Positions 25,439 through 34,320 of a DNA stretch of 64,000 nt are shown here, one piece after another. How positions within the stretch are numbered: the first letter of the stretch is position 1; each line of letters starts with the position of its first letter. The notes below the pieces were generated by a model. That model did no database searches, was not told the origin of the DNA, and saw only the letters and a list, made by a program, of their open reading frames with translations. The stretch lies in NCBI RefSeq assembly GCF_963678245.1, contig NZ_OY782770.1, positions 1,116,001 to 1,180,000 on the forward strand, written 5' to 3'. The DNA is from an uncultured Sunxiuqinia sp. (GTDB lineage: Bacteria; Bacteroidota; Bacteroidia; Bacteroidales; Prolixibacteraceae). Made by a program: the position numbers and the translations under genes.

Positions 25439-26188
25439 TTATTCTAATATTTTTTTCATCCAATTATTAATCTTTAAAATCATCACACCATATAAAGAAG
25501 CAATCCACCCGTTCAATAAGGTCAAAGCTATAATTAGTGTCTTGTTGCAGATAAAATAATAAATCGGTATACAAATAATTACTGATATAATTAATCCTAA
25601 TAGAGTACTTGTCAACTGTGAAACACCCAATAATTTTATCGGCTCGATATAATATTTAAGTTTCACTCCTTTATGTTCGGAGGTAACAAAAAGTATTGGT
25701 CTCTGGTTATTAAAATTAGTTGTTAATAAAGTTATCTCAATGGTATCTCCACGATTTATAATTGGTATTTTATAATCACGTCGGGTGTAAATATAATTTG
25801 CATTATCAGGATTGTTTTGTTCAATTATATTTGCATAAGTATCCGTAAACTCAAGTTCTTTGATGCTATTAGTATTTCTACCGTGCGAAACCAAAATTAA
25901 ACTTTGATTATCACAAGAAATATTTAATTCTAAATCATTTAAATCCTTACCTGTCTCATTTTTTAAAATAACATTAGAAGCGTAAAGATTTTTTAATTCG
26001 TTTTGATTATACAAAAGTTTCACCGAACCAAACTTTACATCTTCAATCGAGGAGCCGATATAATTATGCCAAATCGAATATTTTAATTTCGTTATCCTAT
26101 TTATATATCTGTCCCAAATATGTTTGATTACAATCCCTATAATCAAAGTTATTGTGCCTATCAATATTTTTTCAGCAAAGTCTGTCAT
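25439..26188 (-). CDS. Unknown membrane protein
   Basis: A 249-residue protein. A first membrane segment is at about 9-26 (ILIGTITLIIGIVIKHIW). Residues about 30-190 are soluble and beta-rich (NVILKNETGKDLNDLELNIS, YKIPIINRGDTIEITLLTT), reminiscent of an immunoglobulin-like sandwich. Two closing membrane segments lie at about 195-215 and 218-240. I do not recognise a family. The stop lies 8 bp before attC-like site F, and the gene is preceded by site G, so it forms one complete cassette-like unit. No partner gene on the same strand. Confidence 0.6.
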   Translation of the reverse strand: MTDFAEKILIGTITLIIGIVIKHIWDRYINRITKLKYSIWHNYIGSSIEDVKFGSVKLLYNQNELKNLYASNVILKNETGKDLNDLELNISCDNQSLILVSHGRNTNSIKELEFTDTYANIIEQNNPDNANYIYTRRDYKIPIINRGDTIEITLLTTNFNNQRPILFVTSEHKGVKLKYYIEPIKLLGVSQLTSTLLGLIISVIICIPIYYFICNKTLIIALTLLNGWIASLYGVMILKINNWMKKILE

Positions 26189-26211
26189 ATGTAAAGTGTT
26201 TTTTCAGCATG

Positions 26212-26321
26212 TTTGCCAACTAGTGAGTATCAACACTGGTGTTGTTATTTCTCTTTTATCAATTTTTAAGGTACTGTTATCACTCCATAATGGGGGGATA
26301 ACAACACCTATTATGTTGAAT
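26212..26321 (-). repeat. attC-like imperfect palindrome, site G
   Basis: The left arm TTTGCCAAC..CAACACTGGTGTTGTTAT pairs with ATAACAACACCTATTATGTTG..ATC. It overlaps the stop codon of the recombinase remnant at 26311-26403 and is the rightmost palindrome found. The distal end (minus) reads CTAGTTGGCAAAC. Shorter than the others and without the GCGGG step. Its place beside a recombinase 3' end would suit either a cassette site or an attI-like site. Confidence 0.65.
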
Positions 26322-26403
26322 CATTAAAAATGTCATCCAACGGATTTCTAATGCCTTCGACAAAACGTTTCGAGACATGGGTGTAAATCTCCGTCGTAAT
26401 TGT
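26311..26403 (-). pseudogene. Tyrosine recombinase (integrase) C-terminal remnant
   Basis: Thirty sense codons before a TAA at 26311-26313 encode the C-terminus of a XerD/IntI-like tyrosine recombinase: TTEIYTHVSK with the nucleophile Tyr, followed by a GIRNPLDDI tail typical of Bacteroidota and integron-type integrases. An in-frame TGA lies at 26404-26406, and the His-containing box (GHxSxxTT) expected just before is not recognisable in any frame, so the rest is lost. The stop is embedded in attC-like site G. Its orientation is the same as the cassette genes, as in spirochaete-type integrons. Too short to place it firmly in IntI rather than another integrase family. Confidence 0.7.
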
Positions 26404-26793
26404 TCATTGAGAATCCATACCGTATTGTTATACAGCAGTACAAGATAGCTAACTTTACAGAATAATTAATTTTGATAGCGACAATTTATTTTCATTCAAA
26501 ATAAGGTCTATTTAACACCCTAGGAGGGTACTTTAAAACCGAACTCGCTGAGTTCAATTAGCATTCATTCACCTAGGAGATGCGCAAGTTCAGTAAAAAG
26601 ATAAACGAAAGCGGTTTTTAGCCGAACTTCATCTAAGCAAAGTTGGGAATATTGTGTCGTGTGACAGTGAAACAAAATCACGCGAAAAGATTTGCTCGGG
26701 AGCTGGAGGTTCAGGAGGTGGACTGGTCATTGTTTTACTTGCAATAGTCGTTGTTGCAGCAAGAAACGAGTCAGAAGCCCGCGCGAAAGGGGG
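26404..26793. other. Intergenic region with small repeats, no assigned gene
   Basis: It holds a perfect hairpin GAACTCGCTGAGTTC (about 26542-26556), two CCTAGGAG motifs (about 26520 and 26573) and, on the plus strand, a frame with a glycine-rich stretch followed by a single hydrophobic segment (LVIVLLAIVVVAA). That frame has no convincing start and runs into the opposite-strand CorA gene. It is probably eroded DNA between the array and the core genome. Confidence 0.35.
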
Positions 26794-27753
26794 CTACTGC
26801 TTCAACCATTTTTTCTTTTTGAAGTAGATAAAAGGCAACAGGGCCGATAGGATCATAGCCACCAAAGCGATTGGATAGCCATAAGCCAATTCAAGTTCAG
26901 GCATCGTTTCAAAGTTCATTCCGTAGACACCTGCTATAAAGGTTGGTAGAGAAATACACACGGTAACCACTGTGAGCATTTTAAAAATATGGTTTTGCTC
27001 TAAATCAATCTTATTCGATACGTTTTCTTTTAAATCGTCCAGGCGCTCGAAATTAAAATGGACATAGTCGGAAACAGCCGACAAGTCGTTTAATTCAACA
27101 GAAACACGCTCTTTTATTCCGGTTGTTTGTTCCCAATTACTCTTCATATACAATGTGAAAATCCTGGAGGTTTCCAACAGTGCTTCTTTAATTAAGAGGT
27201 TATTGAAATTGTAGGTTGTAATGACATCCAGCTCTTCCTTCGAAAACTCTTTTTCGATTAAAATTCTGCTTGCAAGCGTTTTAATTTTTTTCGATTGATG
27301 TTCAGTAATATCTGCAAAATAGTCTGAAATGAACTCAAACTGGAATTTAAAGATATGTTCACTATCCGATGATTCATGGATAGATCTGATCTTGTTGGAA
27401 TAAGCTTCGTTAAAAACCGTATCCAGCTTGCAACTTGAAAACAGGAAAACGCCATCCTTTGTGACAATGATAAAAACAGGCTCTTCAACCATTATCTTTT
27501 CACGATCCAGATAGGGTATGGAAAAATGGAATGAAGCTTGGTTGGTAGTTTCCAAAAAGTGAGAGCTAATTTCAATGTCTTCATAATTTTTCATGATTGT
27601 GAAGTCGAGCCCATAACTCTCCGACAACCAATCCAATTCAGCATCCGTGGAATCATGAAACTGCATTAAATGAAAGTCGAGCTTGGAAGACGAAATGTCG
27701 CTAGCGGCTTGAAAAGTCAAACATTCCTTATTTTTTAATAATATTTCTATCAT
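26794..27753 (-). CDS. CorA-family divalent cation channel
   Basis: Start chosen at ATG 27753 (MIEILLKNKECLTF), which gives the usual 319-residue length; an upstream ATG at 27843 adds 30 residues outside the family. The N-terminal about 240 residues are the cytoplasmic alpha/beta and long-helix region. Two C-terminal membrane segments follow, with the family signature YGMNF at the end of the first (FIAGVYGMNF). The last residues are basic (FKKKKWLKQ), facing the cytoplasm. It mediates Mg2+ (or Co2+/Ni2+) transport as a homopentamer. Downstream, on the plus strand side, there is no partner gene; the 230 bp before the start hold nothing I can assign. Confidence 0.9.
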   Translation of the reverse strand: MIEILLKNKECLTFQAASDISSSKLDFHLMQFHDSTDAELDWLSESYGLDFTIMKNYEDIEISSHFLETTNQASFHFSIPYLDREKIMVEEPVFIIVTKDGVFLFSSCKLDTVFNEAYSNKIRSIHESSDSEHIFKFQFEFISDYFADITEHQSKKIKTLASRILIEKEFSKEELDVITTYNFNNLLIKEALLETSRIFTLYMKSNWEQTTGIKERVSVELNDLSAVSDYVHFNFERLDDLKENVSNKIDLEQNHIFKMLTVVTVCISLPTFIAGVYGMNFETMPELELAYGYPIALVAMILSALLPFIYFKKKKWLKQ

Positions 27754-27985
27754 AGTTGTTCGCTTTGAGTGGAGGACAGCGGATGAATTGCGGACAGACA
27801 GCCAGGTAAAAATCCAAGCCATTAAAGATACCGCGATAGCCAAACCATCTTCCCTTCGGTTTAGTGTCTGTTGAGACCCGATATGAATGAGCTAACAATT
27901 TACAGAGTATAACGGTCAAATCAAACCAACATCTGAACCTTTTACTTCAGCCAAAAATCAAGTAATAATTCTCACACGCTAAGTC

Positions 27986-29104
27986 TTAATTTGCTTCTTC
28001 TTCAATGCTTTTGAGTAAGCTATCAAACGGGTCAATGAATTTTTCGATACCTTCTTTCACCAGTTGATTTGTGATTTCATTTAAATTGAGTTCAATTTTT
28101 TCAAGATCACTAAAAACGCTTAAGGCCTTTTTAACATCCTCGGTGACAGTATTGGGTAGAACTTTACCATCATACTTAAATGCTTCGATGGTTTCGGCGG
28201 GCATTGTATTTACAGTGAACGGACCTACAAGTGGCTCTACATATCGGGTGTCACTGTATCCCTCCGTTTTATTGCTGGTACTTGCCCAAAGCGGACGCTG
28301 CACACAAGCGCCTTTTGAGGCCAGTTTCTCCCAGCGGTCGCCACTGAATGTATTCAAAAAACTTTGGTATGCAATTTTGGCGCTTGAAATAGCCGTTTCA
28401 CCCAGCAGATTTTCTGCTAATATTTTTTTGTCACCGTGTGACTTGGGAATAATATCATCCAACAGTATTTTATCGGTGAGCACATCAATCCGGCTTAGGA
28501 AGAAACTGGCTACCGATGCTATTTTATCAATGGGTTTGCCTTCTTCGGCCAGACGTTCCAGAGCTTTTAAATAAGCTTCGGAAACGGTTTCATAGCTTTC
28601 AATGGAAAAAAGCAGCGTAACATTGATGTTAATCCCTTCGTACAACATTTCTTCAATAGCCGGAATTCCTTCCGGCGTTCCGGGTATCTTAATCATACAG
28701 TTTGGCCGGTCAACCGATTTATACAGTCGTCGGGCTTCGGCCTTGGTTTTTTCGGTTTCCTTTGCCAAATAAGGCGAAACTTCTAAACTCACGAAACCAT
28801 CTTCGCCGTTTGATGCATCGAACACGGGGCGCAACAGATCACAGGCTTTCTGAATATCCTGGATGGCCAGTGCTTCGTAAATTTCTTCCGGTTTTTTTCC
28901 TTTTCCAGCCAAGTCTTTTATCTGGTCGTCATACAAATGACCACTGGAAATCGCTTTATTAAAAATACTCGGATTCGAAGTAATTCCTCTCAAACCTTCA
29001 TTTTTGATTCTGTTTTCCAGTTCTCCGTTTGTAATTATTTCCCTCGATAAGTTGTCAAGCCAGTAGCTTTGTCCATATTCCAATAGTTTATCAAATTTTT
29101 CCAT
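27986..29104 (-). CDS. tal: Transaldolase
   Basis: A 372-residue cytoplasmic enzyme of the non-oxidative pentose phosphate pathway: transfers dihydroxyacetone between sedoheptulose 7-phosphate and glyceraldehyde 3-phosphate. Motifs: GLRGITSNPSIFNKAI near the N-terminus, FVSLEVSP (Asp/Glu region), NCMIKIPGTPEG with the Schiff-base Lys, and NVTLLFSIESY. The length (about 370) points to the longer subfamily found in cyanobacteria, actinobacteria and Bacteroidota. It follows the transketolase gene on the same strand by 65 bp, so the two pathway enzymes are very probably one transcript. Confidence 0.95.
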   Translation of the reverse strand: MEKFDKLLEYGQSYWLDNLSREIITNGELENRIKNEGLRGITSNPSIFNKAISSGHLYDDQIKDLAGKGKKPEEIYEALAIQDIQKACDLLRPVFDASNGEDGFVSLEVSPYLAKETEKTKAEARRLYKSVDRPNCMIKIPGTPEGIPAIEEMLYEGININVTLLFSIESYETVSEAYLKALERLAEEGKPIDKIASVASFFLSRIDVLTDKILLDDIIPKSHGDKKILAENLLGETAISSAKIAYQSFLNTFSGDRWEKLASKGACVQRPLWASTSNKTEGYSDTRYVEPLVGPFTVNTMPAETIEAFKYDGKVLPNTVTEDVKKALSVFSDLEKIELNLNEITNQLVKEGIEKFIDPFDSLLKSIEEEAN

Positions 29105-29169
29105 AGCTATATTTTATTTTACGTTTTCTGATTGAATTGTTCTCTTTCTTCGGCACGGCAAGCCTACGT

Positions 29170-31191
29170 TTATGATTTACTTTGTTCTATTGATCTTTTT
29201 ACATGATCAATCACATTGTCAACCGTAAAGCCATAGTGTTTGAAGTTCTCCTGATAAGGAGCACTTGAACCGAAACGTTCCACCGATACCACGGTGCCAC
29301 GGTCCCCGACCCATTCTTTCCAGCCGAGTGAAGCTCCTGCTTCTACTGCTGTTCTCGCTTTCACGTTGGGCGGAAATACTTCATTGCGGTAGGCTTCGTC
29401 CTGCTCCTTAAATAGTTCCCAGCAAGGCATGCTCACTACCCGCGAGTCAATATTCATATCGCGCATTTTTTCCTGCACCTCCAGTGCCAGAGAAACTTCG
29501 GAACCTGTCGCCATAAGAACGGCATCAGGCGTATCGCCTTTTTCGTTAGAAAGGATGTAAGCACCTTTCATTACACCTTGAGCCGAGGCATATTTGCTCC
29601 GGTCCACAATCGGAACATTCTGCCGTGTTAGCACCATCATCGAGGGACCTTCTTTTCGCTGTAACACGGCTCGCCAGGTGTAAGCTACTTCGTTGGCATC
29701 GGCCGGACGAAAAACAAAAATGTTGGGCATGGCTCTAAACGAAGCCAAGTGCTCCACGGGTTGGTGAGTGGGGCCATCGCCTCCCAGACCAATGGAATCG
29801 TGGGTGAGCACATAAAAGGTTGGCAGTTCCATCAATGCTGCCAGCCGGATCGCCGGGCGGGCATAATCGGAAAAGATGAAGAATGTAGACGCAAAAGCCC
29901 GAAGTCCTCCATGAAGTGTCATTCCTGAAGTGGCCGCTGCCATTCCGTGTTCTCTGACTCCCCAGGCGATATTTCGGTTCTGGTAGTTTCCTTTGCCAAA
30001 ATACCCCGATTCTTCCATCAATGTTTTTGTTGAAGCTGCCAGGTCAGCACTTCCTCCCAACAGGTAAGGAACCTTCTTAGCAAATGAATTAATGATTTTT
30101 GCCGATGCTTTACGCGTTGCCACAGGGCCGTCATCGGGCTTAAATTCTGGAATATCTTTATCCCAGTCTTTATCGAGTTCAAGCGCTTTCCCTTGTTCCA
30201 GCAAGGCATGTAAGTCCGGGTGTTTTTGCTGGTACTGGTCGTACATCGCCTGCCATTTTTTTTCAAGCTCCTCGCCTCTGTCAATGGCTTTCTGCATGTG
30301 CGTTTCCACTTCCTCCGGAACATAAAAGGATTTGTCCTCGGGCCAACCATAGGCTTTTTTGGTTGCTTTTACTTCGTCTTCACCCAGCGCCGAACCGTGT
30401 GCTGCTGCCGTATCCTGTGCGTTGGGTGCGCCATAAGCAATGTGGGTGCGTAAGATTATCAGCGAGGGTTTATCTTTTTCCTGTTGAGCGGCCTCGTAAG
30501 CCTTGGTAATTTTTTCGGTATCGTTGGCACTTTCACCTAAATCCTGCACGTGCCAGTGGTATCCCTCGAATCGTTTTTTCACATCATCGCTGTAGGTTAC
30601 TTCGGTGTCCCCGTCAATGCTGATGTGGTTGTCGTCGTATAAGAAGATAAGTTTTCCCAATCCAAAATGACCGGCCAGTGAAGCGGCTTCACTTGAAGCT
30701 CCCTCCATCAGGTCTCCGTCGCTACAAAAACCACATACGTAATGATCAACGATCGGGGAGTCGGGTTTATTAAATCGTGAAGCAAGGTGTGCTTCTGCCA
30801 TGGCCATTCCCAAAGCAGTCATAAATCCCTGTCCCAGTGGTCCTGTTGTTGTTTCAATGCCTTCGGTTAATCCGTATTCGGGGTGACCGGGGGTTTTGCT
30901 GCCCCACTGCCGGAGATCTTTCAGATCATTCAGCGTTAACGGATAGCCGGTTAGATGCAACATAGCATATTGAATAATGGACGCGTGACCACTCGATAAC
31001 ACAAACCGATCACGGTTAAACCAATTCGGGTTTTTAGGATTGTACTTCATGATATTGTTCCACAAAACATAGGCTGCCGGCGCTAGTGACATGGCTGTTC
31101 CCGGGTGCCCCGAACCAGCTTTCTGTACAGCATCCATCGCTAAAGTTCTTATCGTGTTAATTGATCGGGTTTCAATATTTTCCTTCTTCAT
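29170..31191 (-). CDS. tkt: Transketolase
   Basis: A 673-residue thiamine-diphosphate enzyme, the usual bacterial length. The N-terminal pyrophosphate domain has GSGHPGTAMSLAP, GPLGQGFMTALGMA and the ThDP motif CSDGDLMEGASSEA. The Pyr domain has GSADLAAS, NIAWGVREHGMAA with the catalytic Glu, and THDSIGLGGDGPTHQPVEHL. The C-terminal domain has VLMATGSEVSLALEVQ. It exchanges two-carbon units in the pentose phosphate pathway. Upstream of the downstream tal gene in the same direction. No TAnnTTTG box is obvious directly before it. Confidence 0.97.
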   Translation of the reverse strand: MKKENIETRSINTIRTLAMDAVQKAGSGHPGTAMSLAPAAYVLWNNIMKYNPKNPNWFNRDRFVLSSGHASIIQYAMLHLTGYPLTLNDLKDLRQWGSKTPGHPEYGLTEGIETTTGPLGQGFMTALGMAMAEAHLASRFNKPDSPIVDHYVCGFCSDGDLMEGASSEAASLAGHFGLGKLIFLYDDNHISIDGDTEVTYSDDVKKRFEGYHWHVQDLGESANDTEKITKAYEAAQQEKDKPSLIILRTHIAYGAPNAQDTAAAHGSALGEDEVKATKKAYGWPEDKSFYVPEEVETHMQKAIDRGEELEKKWQAMYDQYQQKHPDLHALLEQGKALELDKDWDKDIPEFKPDDGPVATRKASAKIINSFAKKVPYLLGGSADLAASTKTLMEESGYFGKGNYQNRNIAWGVREHGMAAATSGMTLHGGLRAFASTFFIFSDYARPAIRLAALMELPTFYVLTHDSIGLGGDGPTHQPVEHLASFRAMPNIFVFRPADANEVAYTWRAVLQRKEGPSMMVLTRQNVPIVDRSKYASAQGVMKGAYILSNEKGDTPDAVLMATGSEVSLALEVQEKMRDMNIDSRVVSMPCWELFKEQDEAYRNEVFPPNVKARTAVEAGASLGWKEWVGDRGTVVSVERFGSSAPYQENFKHYGFTVDNVIDHVKRSIEQSKS

Positions 31192-31608
31192 AATCTCTGT
31201 TTTTTGTTTGATAAGGTTATTTCGTTTTAAACTGAATTCGGTAATAACCTTTTACAGGATGTAGGAAAAAAACCATGCCAGTATTTAGCAATGTTGGGTT
31301 TACTCTTGGTAACCAACTATACAAAAGGAATTCGGAAGATAGCTTGTTTTTTTAGTTTCTCCGAAGTGTGGAAAAATTGCGACAAATAAGTAGAATTGAA
31401 ACGAATGAGATAGAGATGGTGAAACGTAACTGTGATGGCACCGCCTTTATACTTGCAAATGTTCCTCTTACCTTACAAATTAGAAATAACGACCTGATAT
31501 ACTCCAATCTCCAAAAGAACACCAAATAACGTTTCGCTGAACAGTAAAAAAGTTGAATCATCAACTTAAAACTCCACAGTAAATCTAATTCTCAAATACA
31601 GACACAGA
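31192..31608. other. Intergenic region without a supported gene
   Basis: It holds the untranslated region before tkt. A frame of 70 codons on the minus strand (31352-31564) has no protein-like composition. I see no repeat or hairpin of note until the terminator near 31609. Confidence 0.5.
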
Positions 31609-31643
31609 AAAAGCCGCTCCGCAAATGAATTCGGAACGGCTTC
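31609..31643 (-). terminator. Rho-independent terminator of lpdA
   Basis: On the minus strand AAGCCGTTCCGAAT and a complementary GCGGAGCGGCTT form a stem, followed by TTTTT. Located 30 bp after the lpdA stop. Confidence 0.8.
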
Positions 31644-31672
31644 AATGTTTAACCCTAAAAAGCTATTTTGCG

Positions 31673-33064
31673 TTAAATGTGTATGACTTCGTCATAGGCA
31701 GCGGCGGCTGCTTCCATAATGGCTTCGCTCATGGTTGGGTGTGGGTGAATTGATTTAATCAATTCGTGTCCCGTAATTTCCAGTTTTTTGGCTACAACCA
31801 ATTCTGCAATCATCTCGGTTACATTACCTCCAATCAGATGGGCTCCCAACAATTCGCCGTATTTCGAATCAAAAATCAGCTTCACAAAACCATCGGTTTT
31901 GCCGGCTGCTTTTGCTTTACCACTTGCTGTAAATGGGAACTTGCCCACTTTAATATCGTAGCCGGCTTCTTTTGCTTTTTTCTCAGTCATTCCAACCGAC
32001 GATACTTCGGGACTAGTGTATGTACATCCTGGAATGTTTCCATAGTCGATCGGCTCAGGACTTTCGCCGGCAATTTTCTCTACGCAGCAAATACCTTCAG
32101 CCGACGCAACGTGTGCCAAGGCTGGTCCGTGCACAATATCGCCAATGGCATAAACGCCATCAACATTTGTTTTATAATAATCGTCTACTTTAACCTTGCC
32201 TTTCTCCATTTCAACACCAAGTTCTTCGAGGCCGATGTTTTCAGTATTTGGAGCAATTCCTACGGCTGAAAGTACAACTTCAGCTTCAATGGTTTCTTCG
32301 CCTTTTTTCGTCTTTACGACTACTTTGCAAAGCTTTCCTTTAGTGTCTACCGATTCAACCGATGAACTGGTCATCACCTTCATCTTGTCCTTTTTGAAGG
32401 TACGCTCCAATGTTTTGGATACCTCTTCGTCTTCATTCGGAACCAGGGTTGGCATAAATTCAACCAAGGTAACTTCGGTACCAATGTTATGGTAGAAATT
32501 GGCAAACTCGCTACCAATCGCTCCTGAACCAACCACAACCATCGACTTAGGCTGCTTGGCCAAGGTCATTGCTTCGCGATAACCTATGATTTTTTTACCA
32601 TCTTGCTTTAGGTTTGGCAACTCGCGCGAACGAGCACCTGTTGCTAAAATAATATGCTTGGCCGAAACTTCTGTTTTCTTCCCTTTTTCATCTTCAACCT
32701 CAACTTTCCCTTTGCCTTTCAGTCGGCCATATCCATTAATAACCTCTACTTTATTCTTTTTGAACAGAAACTGAATTCCTTTGCTATTACTGTCGGCAAC
32801 ATCGCGGCTTCGTTTCACCATCGCACTGAAATCAGCTTTTATCTCACCGCCAATGCTCACGCCATAATCGGCTGCATGCTTCGCGTAGCTCAACGCTTCA
32901 GCACTCTTTAATAATGATTTTGTTGGAATACAGCCCCAATTCAGGCAGACTCCTCCAATATTTTCCTTTTCAACTACACCAACTTTTAAACCTAATTGAG
33001 AGGCTCTTATGGCGGCCACGTAGCCTCCGGGGCCACTTCCTATTACTAGTACATCGTAACTCAT
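31673..33064 (-). CDS. lpdA: Dihydrolipoyl dehydrogenase (E3)
   Basis: A 463-residue flavoprotein disulfide reductase. FAD-binding VIGSGPGGYVAAI at the N-terminus; redox-active disulfide in GGVCLNWGCIPTK; NAD-binding VVGSGAIGSEFANFYHNIG; FAD contact YAIGDIV; and the C-terminal HPHPTMSEAIMEA with the catalytic His-Glu pair. It reoxidises dihydrolipoamide in 2-oxo acid dehydrogenases or the glycine cleavage system. No E1/E2 genes are next to it, so it probably serves several complexes. Single-gene transcript, ended by the terminator at 31609. Confidence 0.96.
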   Translation of the reverse strand: MSYDVLVIGSGPGGYVAAIRASQLGLKVGVVEKENIGGVCLNWGCIPTKSLLKSAEALSYAKHAADYGVSIGGEIKADFSAMVKRSRDVADSNSKGIQFLFKKNKVEVINGYGRLKGKGKVEVEDEKGKKTEVSAKHIILATGARSRELPNLKQDGKKIIGYREAMTLAKQPKSMVVVGSGAIGSEFANFYHNIGTEVTLVEFMPTLVPNEDEEVSKTLERTFKKDKMKVMTSSSVESVDTKGKLCKVVVKTKKGEETIEAEVVLSAVGIAPNTENIGLEELGVEMEKGKVKVDDYYKTNVDGVYAIGDIVHGPALAHVASAEGICCVEKIAGESPEPIDYGNIPGCTYTSPEVSSVGMTEKKAKEAGYDIKVGKFPFTASGKAKAAGKTDGFVKLIFDSKYGELLGAHLIGGNVTEMIAELVVAKKLEITGHELIKSIHPHPTMSEAIMEAAAAAYDEVIHI

Positions 33065-33190
33065 AATTCTTGAATTAACTGAATTTGATTTATTCGCTTA
33101 AAAAAACAGCTAAACGTGCTAAAAAGTTTTTTAAAATATTGATTCGGGCTAACAAACATGTTTGCAAAAAACCAGGTTCAGAACAAAGCA

Positions 33191-33219
33191 AAAAAAACCG
33201 GCTATAAAAGCCGGTTGAA
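33191..33219 (-). terminator. Rho-independent terminator after the TlpA-like gene
   Basis: Minus strand AACCGGCTTTTATAGCCGGTT followed by a run of T. Four bp after the stop of the 33223-34320 gene. Confidence 0.85.
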
Positions 33220-33222
33220 TAT

Positions 33223-34320
33223 CTAATTTAAAAGTTCGCCTAATTTATCATGCAACTCCTGACCTCGCAGGTTCTTCGCAATAATTTTTCCATCCGGATC
33301 AAGTAATATTGAATGAGGAATGGAATTTACCCCATACAACTGGGCGACTTCATTTTGCCAATATTTAAGATCTGAAACATGTGTCCAGGTTAAATTATCT
33401 TCTTCGATTGCCTTTAGCCAAGCATCTTTATCGCGATCTAACGAAACACCGAGAATTTCAAAATTCTTATCGTTAAACTTATTGTAAGCATTAACCACAT
33501 TGGGGTTTTCCTTCCGGCAAGGGCCACACCATGACGCCCAAAAATCAATCAATAAATATTTTCCTTTGAAAGACGACAAGCTTACCGGATTACCTTCGGT
33601 ATCATCCATTGTAAATCCCGGAGCCTCTGTGCCAATAGCAGTGCGTCCTTTTTCTTCAATAAATTCTTTTAATTGTTGTGTGTAAACCGATGAATCCAAT
33701 TGGGCTGGAAACATGTCAACCAACTCTTTCAATTCCTGAAAGTCTAATTGTTGCGACAATTGTGTTAAGGTTATAAAGGGAGCAACAATTGAATTACTGT
33801 GTTCTTTGACGAAATTCTTAGCAAAAACCTGCATGTTTTCATTCGAAGCATCTGCATCTATTTTAATCCGATCCATTTCATCCTGATTTCCGGTGGCAGC
33901 GGCAGCAGAATACTGTTGCTGGTATTCTTTCATTTTGTCGCTCATAACTTTCACCTCATCCAAAAACTCATTAAAAGTATCCGTCGCAGGAGAGCCGGTA
34001 ATCTTTGTACTTTGCAAACTATCTTTGTATGCTTCAACTTTTATATCTGTGTTTTCAAGAAAGAACTGAGCAAAGTAGTCCCGTTCATTCATTCTTAAGT
34101 AGTGAAGTTCCGGAATTTCGACCGATCCCTCGAAACGGAATGCTCCATTGACCAGCTGCGTGGTATCAACTGTAACAGCCTGCCCCTTTTCTGCCTTCAC
34201 AAGGTACACGGCACCTGAATCCTGACCGGCAACAGTTCCGTTCACTTCGTATTTTTTAGAATTGCTTTGGCACGAAGCGATAAAAAGCAACACAAGAACT
34301 AACAAGCCTAAATTTCTCAT
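33223..34320 (-). CDS. TlpA-like thioredoxin-fold lipoprotein with DUF4369
   Basis: A 365-residue lipoprotein (LLFIASC, Cys17). Residues about 24-125 are a DUF4369 domain (VNGTVAGQDSGAVYLVKAE). A helical linker follows (about 130-225). The C-terminal 140 residues are an AhpC/TSA-Redoxin TlpA domain with FKGKYLLIDFWASWCGPCRK carrying the CxxC pair, GVSLDRDKDAW and the cis-Pro segment VNSIPHSILL. It likely acts as an extracytoplasmic thiol-disulfide reductase. Its start overlaps the meaB stop by 4 bp (ATGA type), so it is cotranslated with MeaB, an unusual but probably expression-only link. Confidence 0.92.
   Translation of the reverse strand: MRNLGLLVLVLLFIASCQSNSKKYEVNGTVAGQDSGAVYLVKAEKGQAVTVDTTQLVNGAFRFEGSVEIPELHYLRMNERDYFAQFFLENTDIKVEAYKDSLQSTKITGSPATDTFNEFLDEVKVMSDKMKEYQQQYSAAAATGNQDEMDRIKIDADASNENMQVFAKNFVKEHSNSIVAPFITLTQLSQQLDFQELKELVDMFPAQLDSSVYTQQLKEFIEEKGRTAIGTEAPGFTMDDTEGNPVSLSSFKGKYLLIDFWASWCGPCRKENPNVVNAYNKFNDKNFEILGVSLDRDKDAWLKAIEEDNLTWTHVSDLKYWQNEVAQLYGVNSIPHSILLDPDGKIIAKNLRGQELHDKLGELLN

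Noticed and set aside
26700-26814. Glycine-rich single-span membrane peptide on the plus strand
   Set aside because: No start codon in frame after the last stop, and the frame runs into the 3' end of corA on the other strand.
27728-27919. Minus-strand small protein before corA
   Set aside because: Overlaps the corA start in another frame and has no promoter, no family and no convincing composition. The upstream ATG of corA at 27843 was rejected for the same reason.
31352-31564. Minus-strand protein of 70 residues between tkt and lpdA
   Set aside because: Composition is that of untranslated AT-rich DNA and no start signal is visible.
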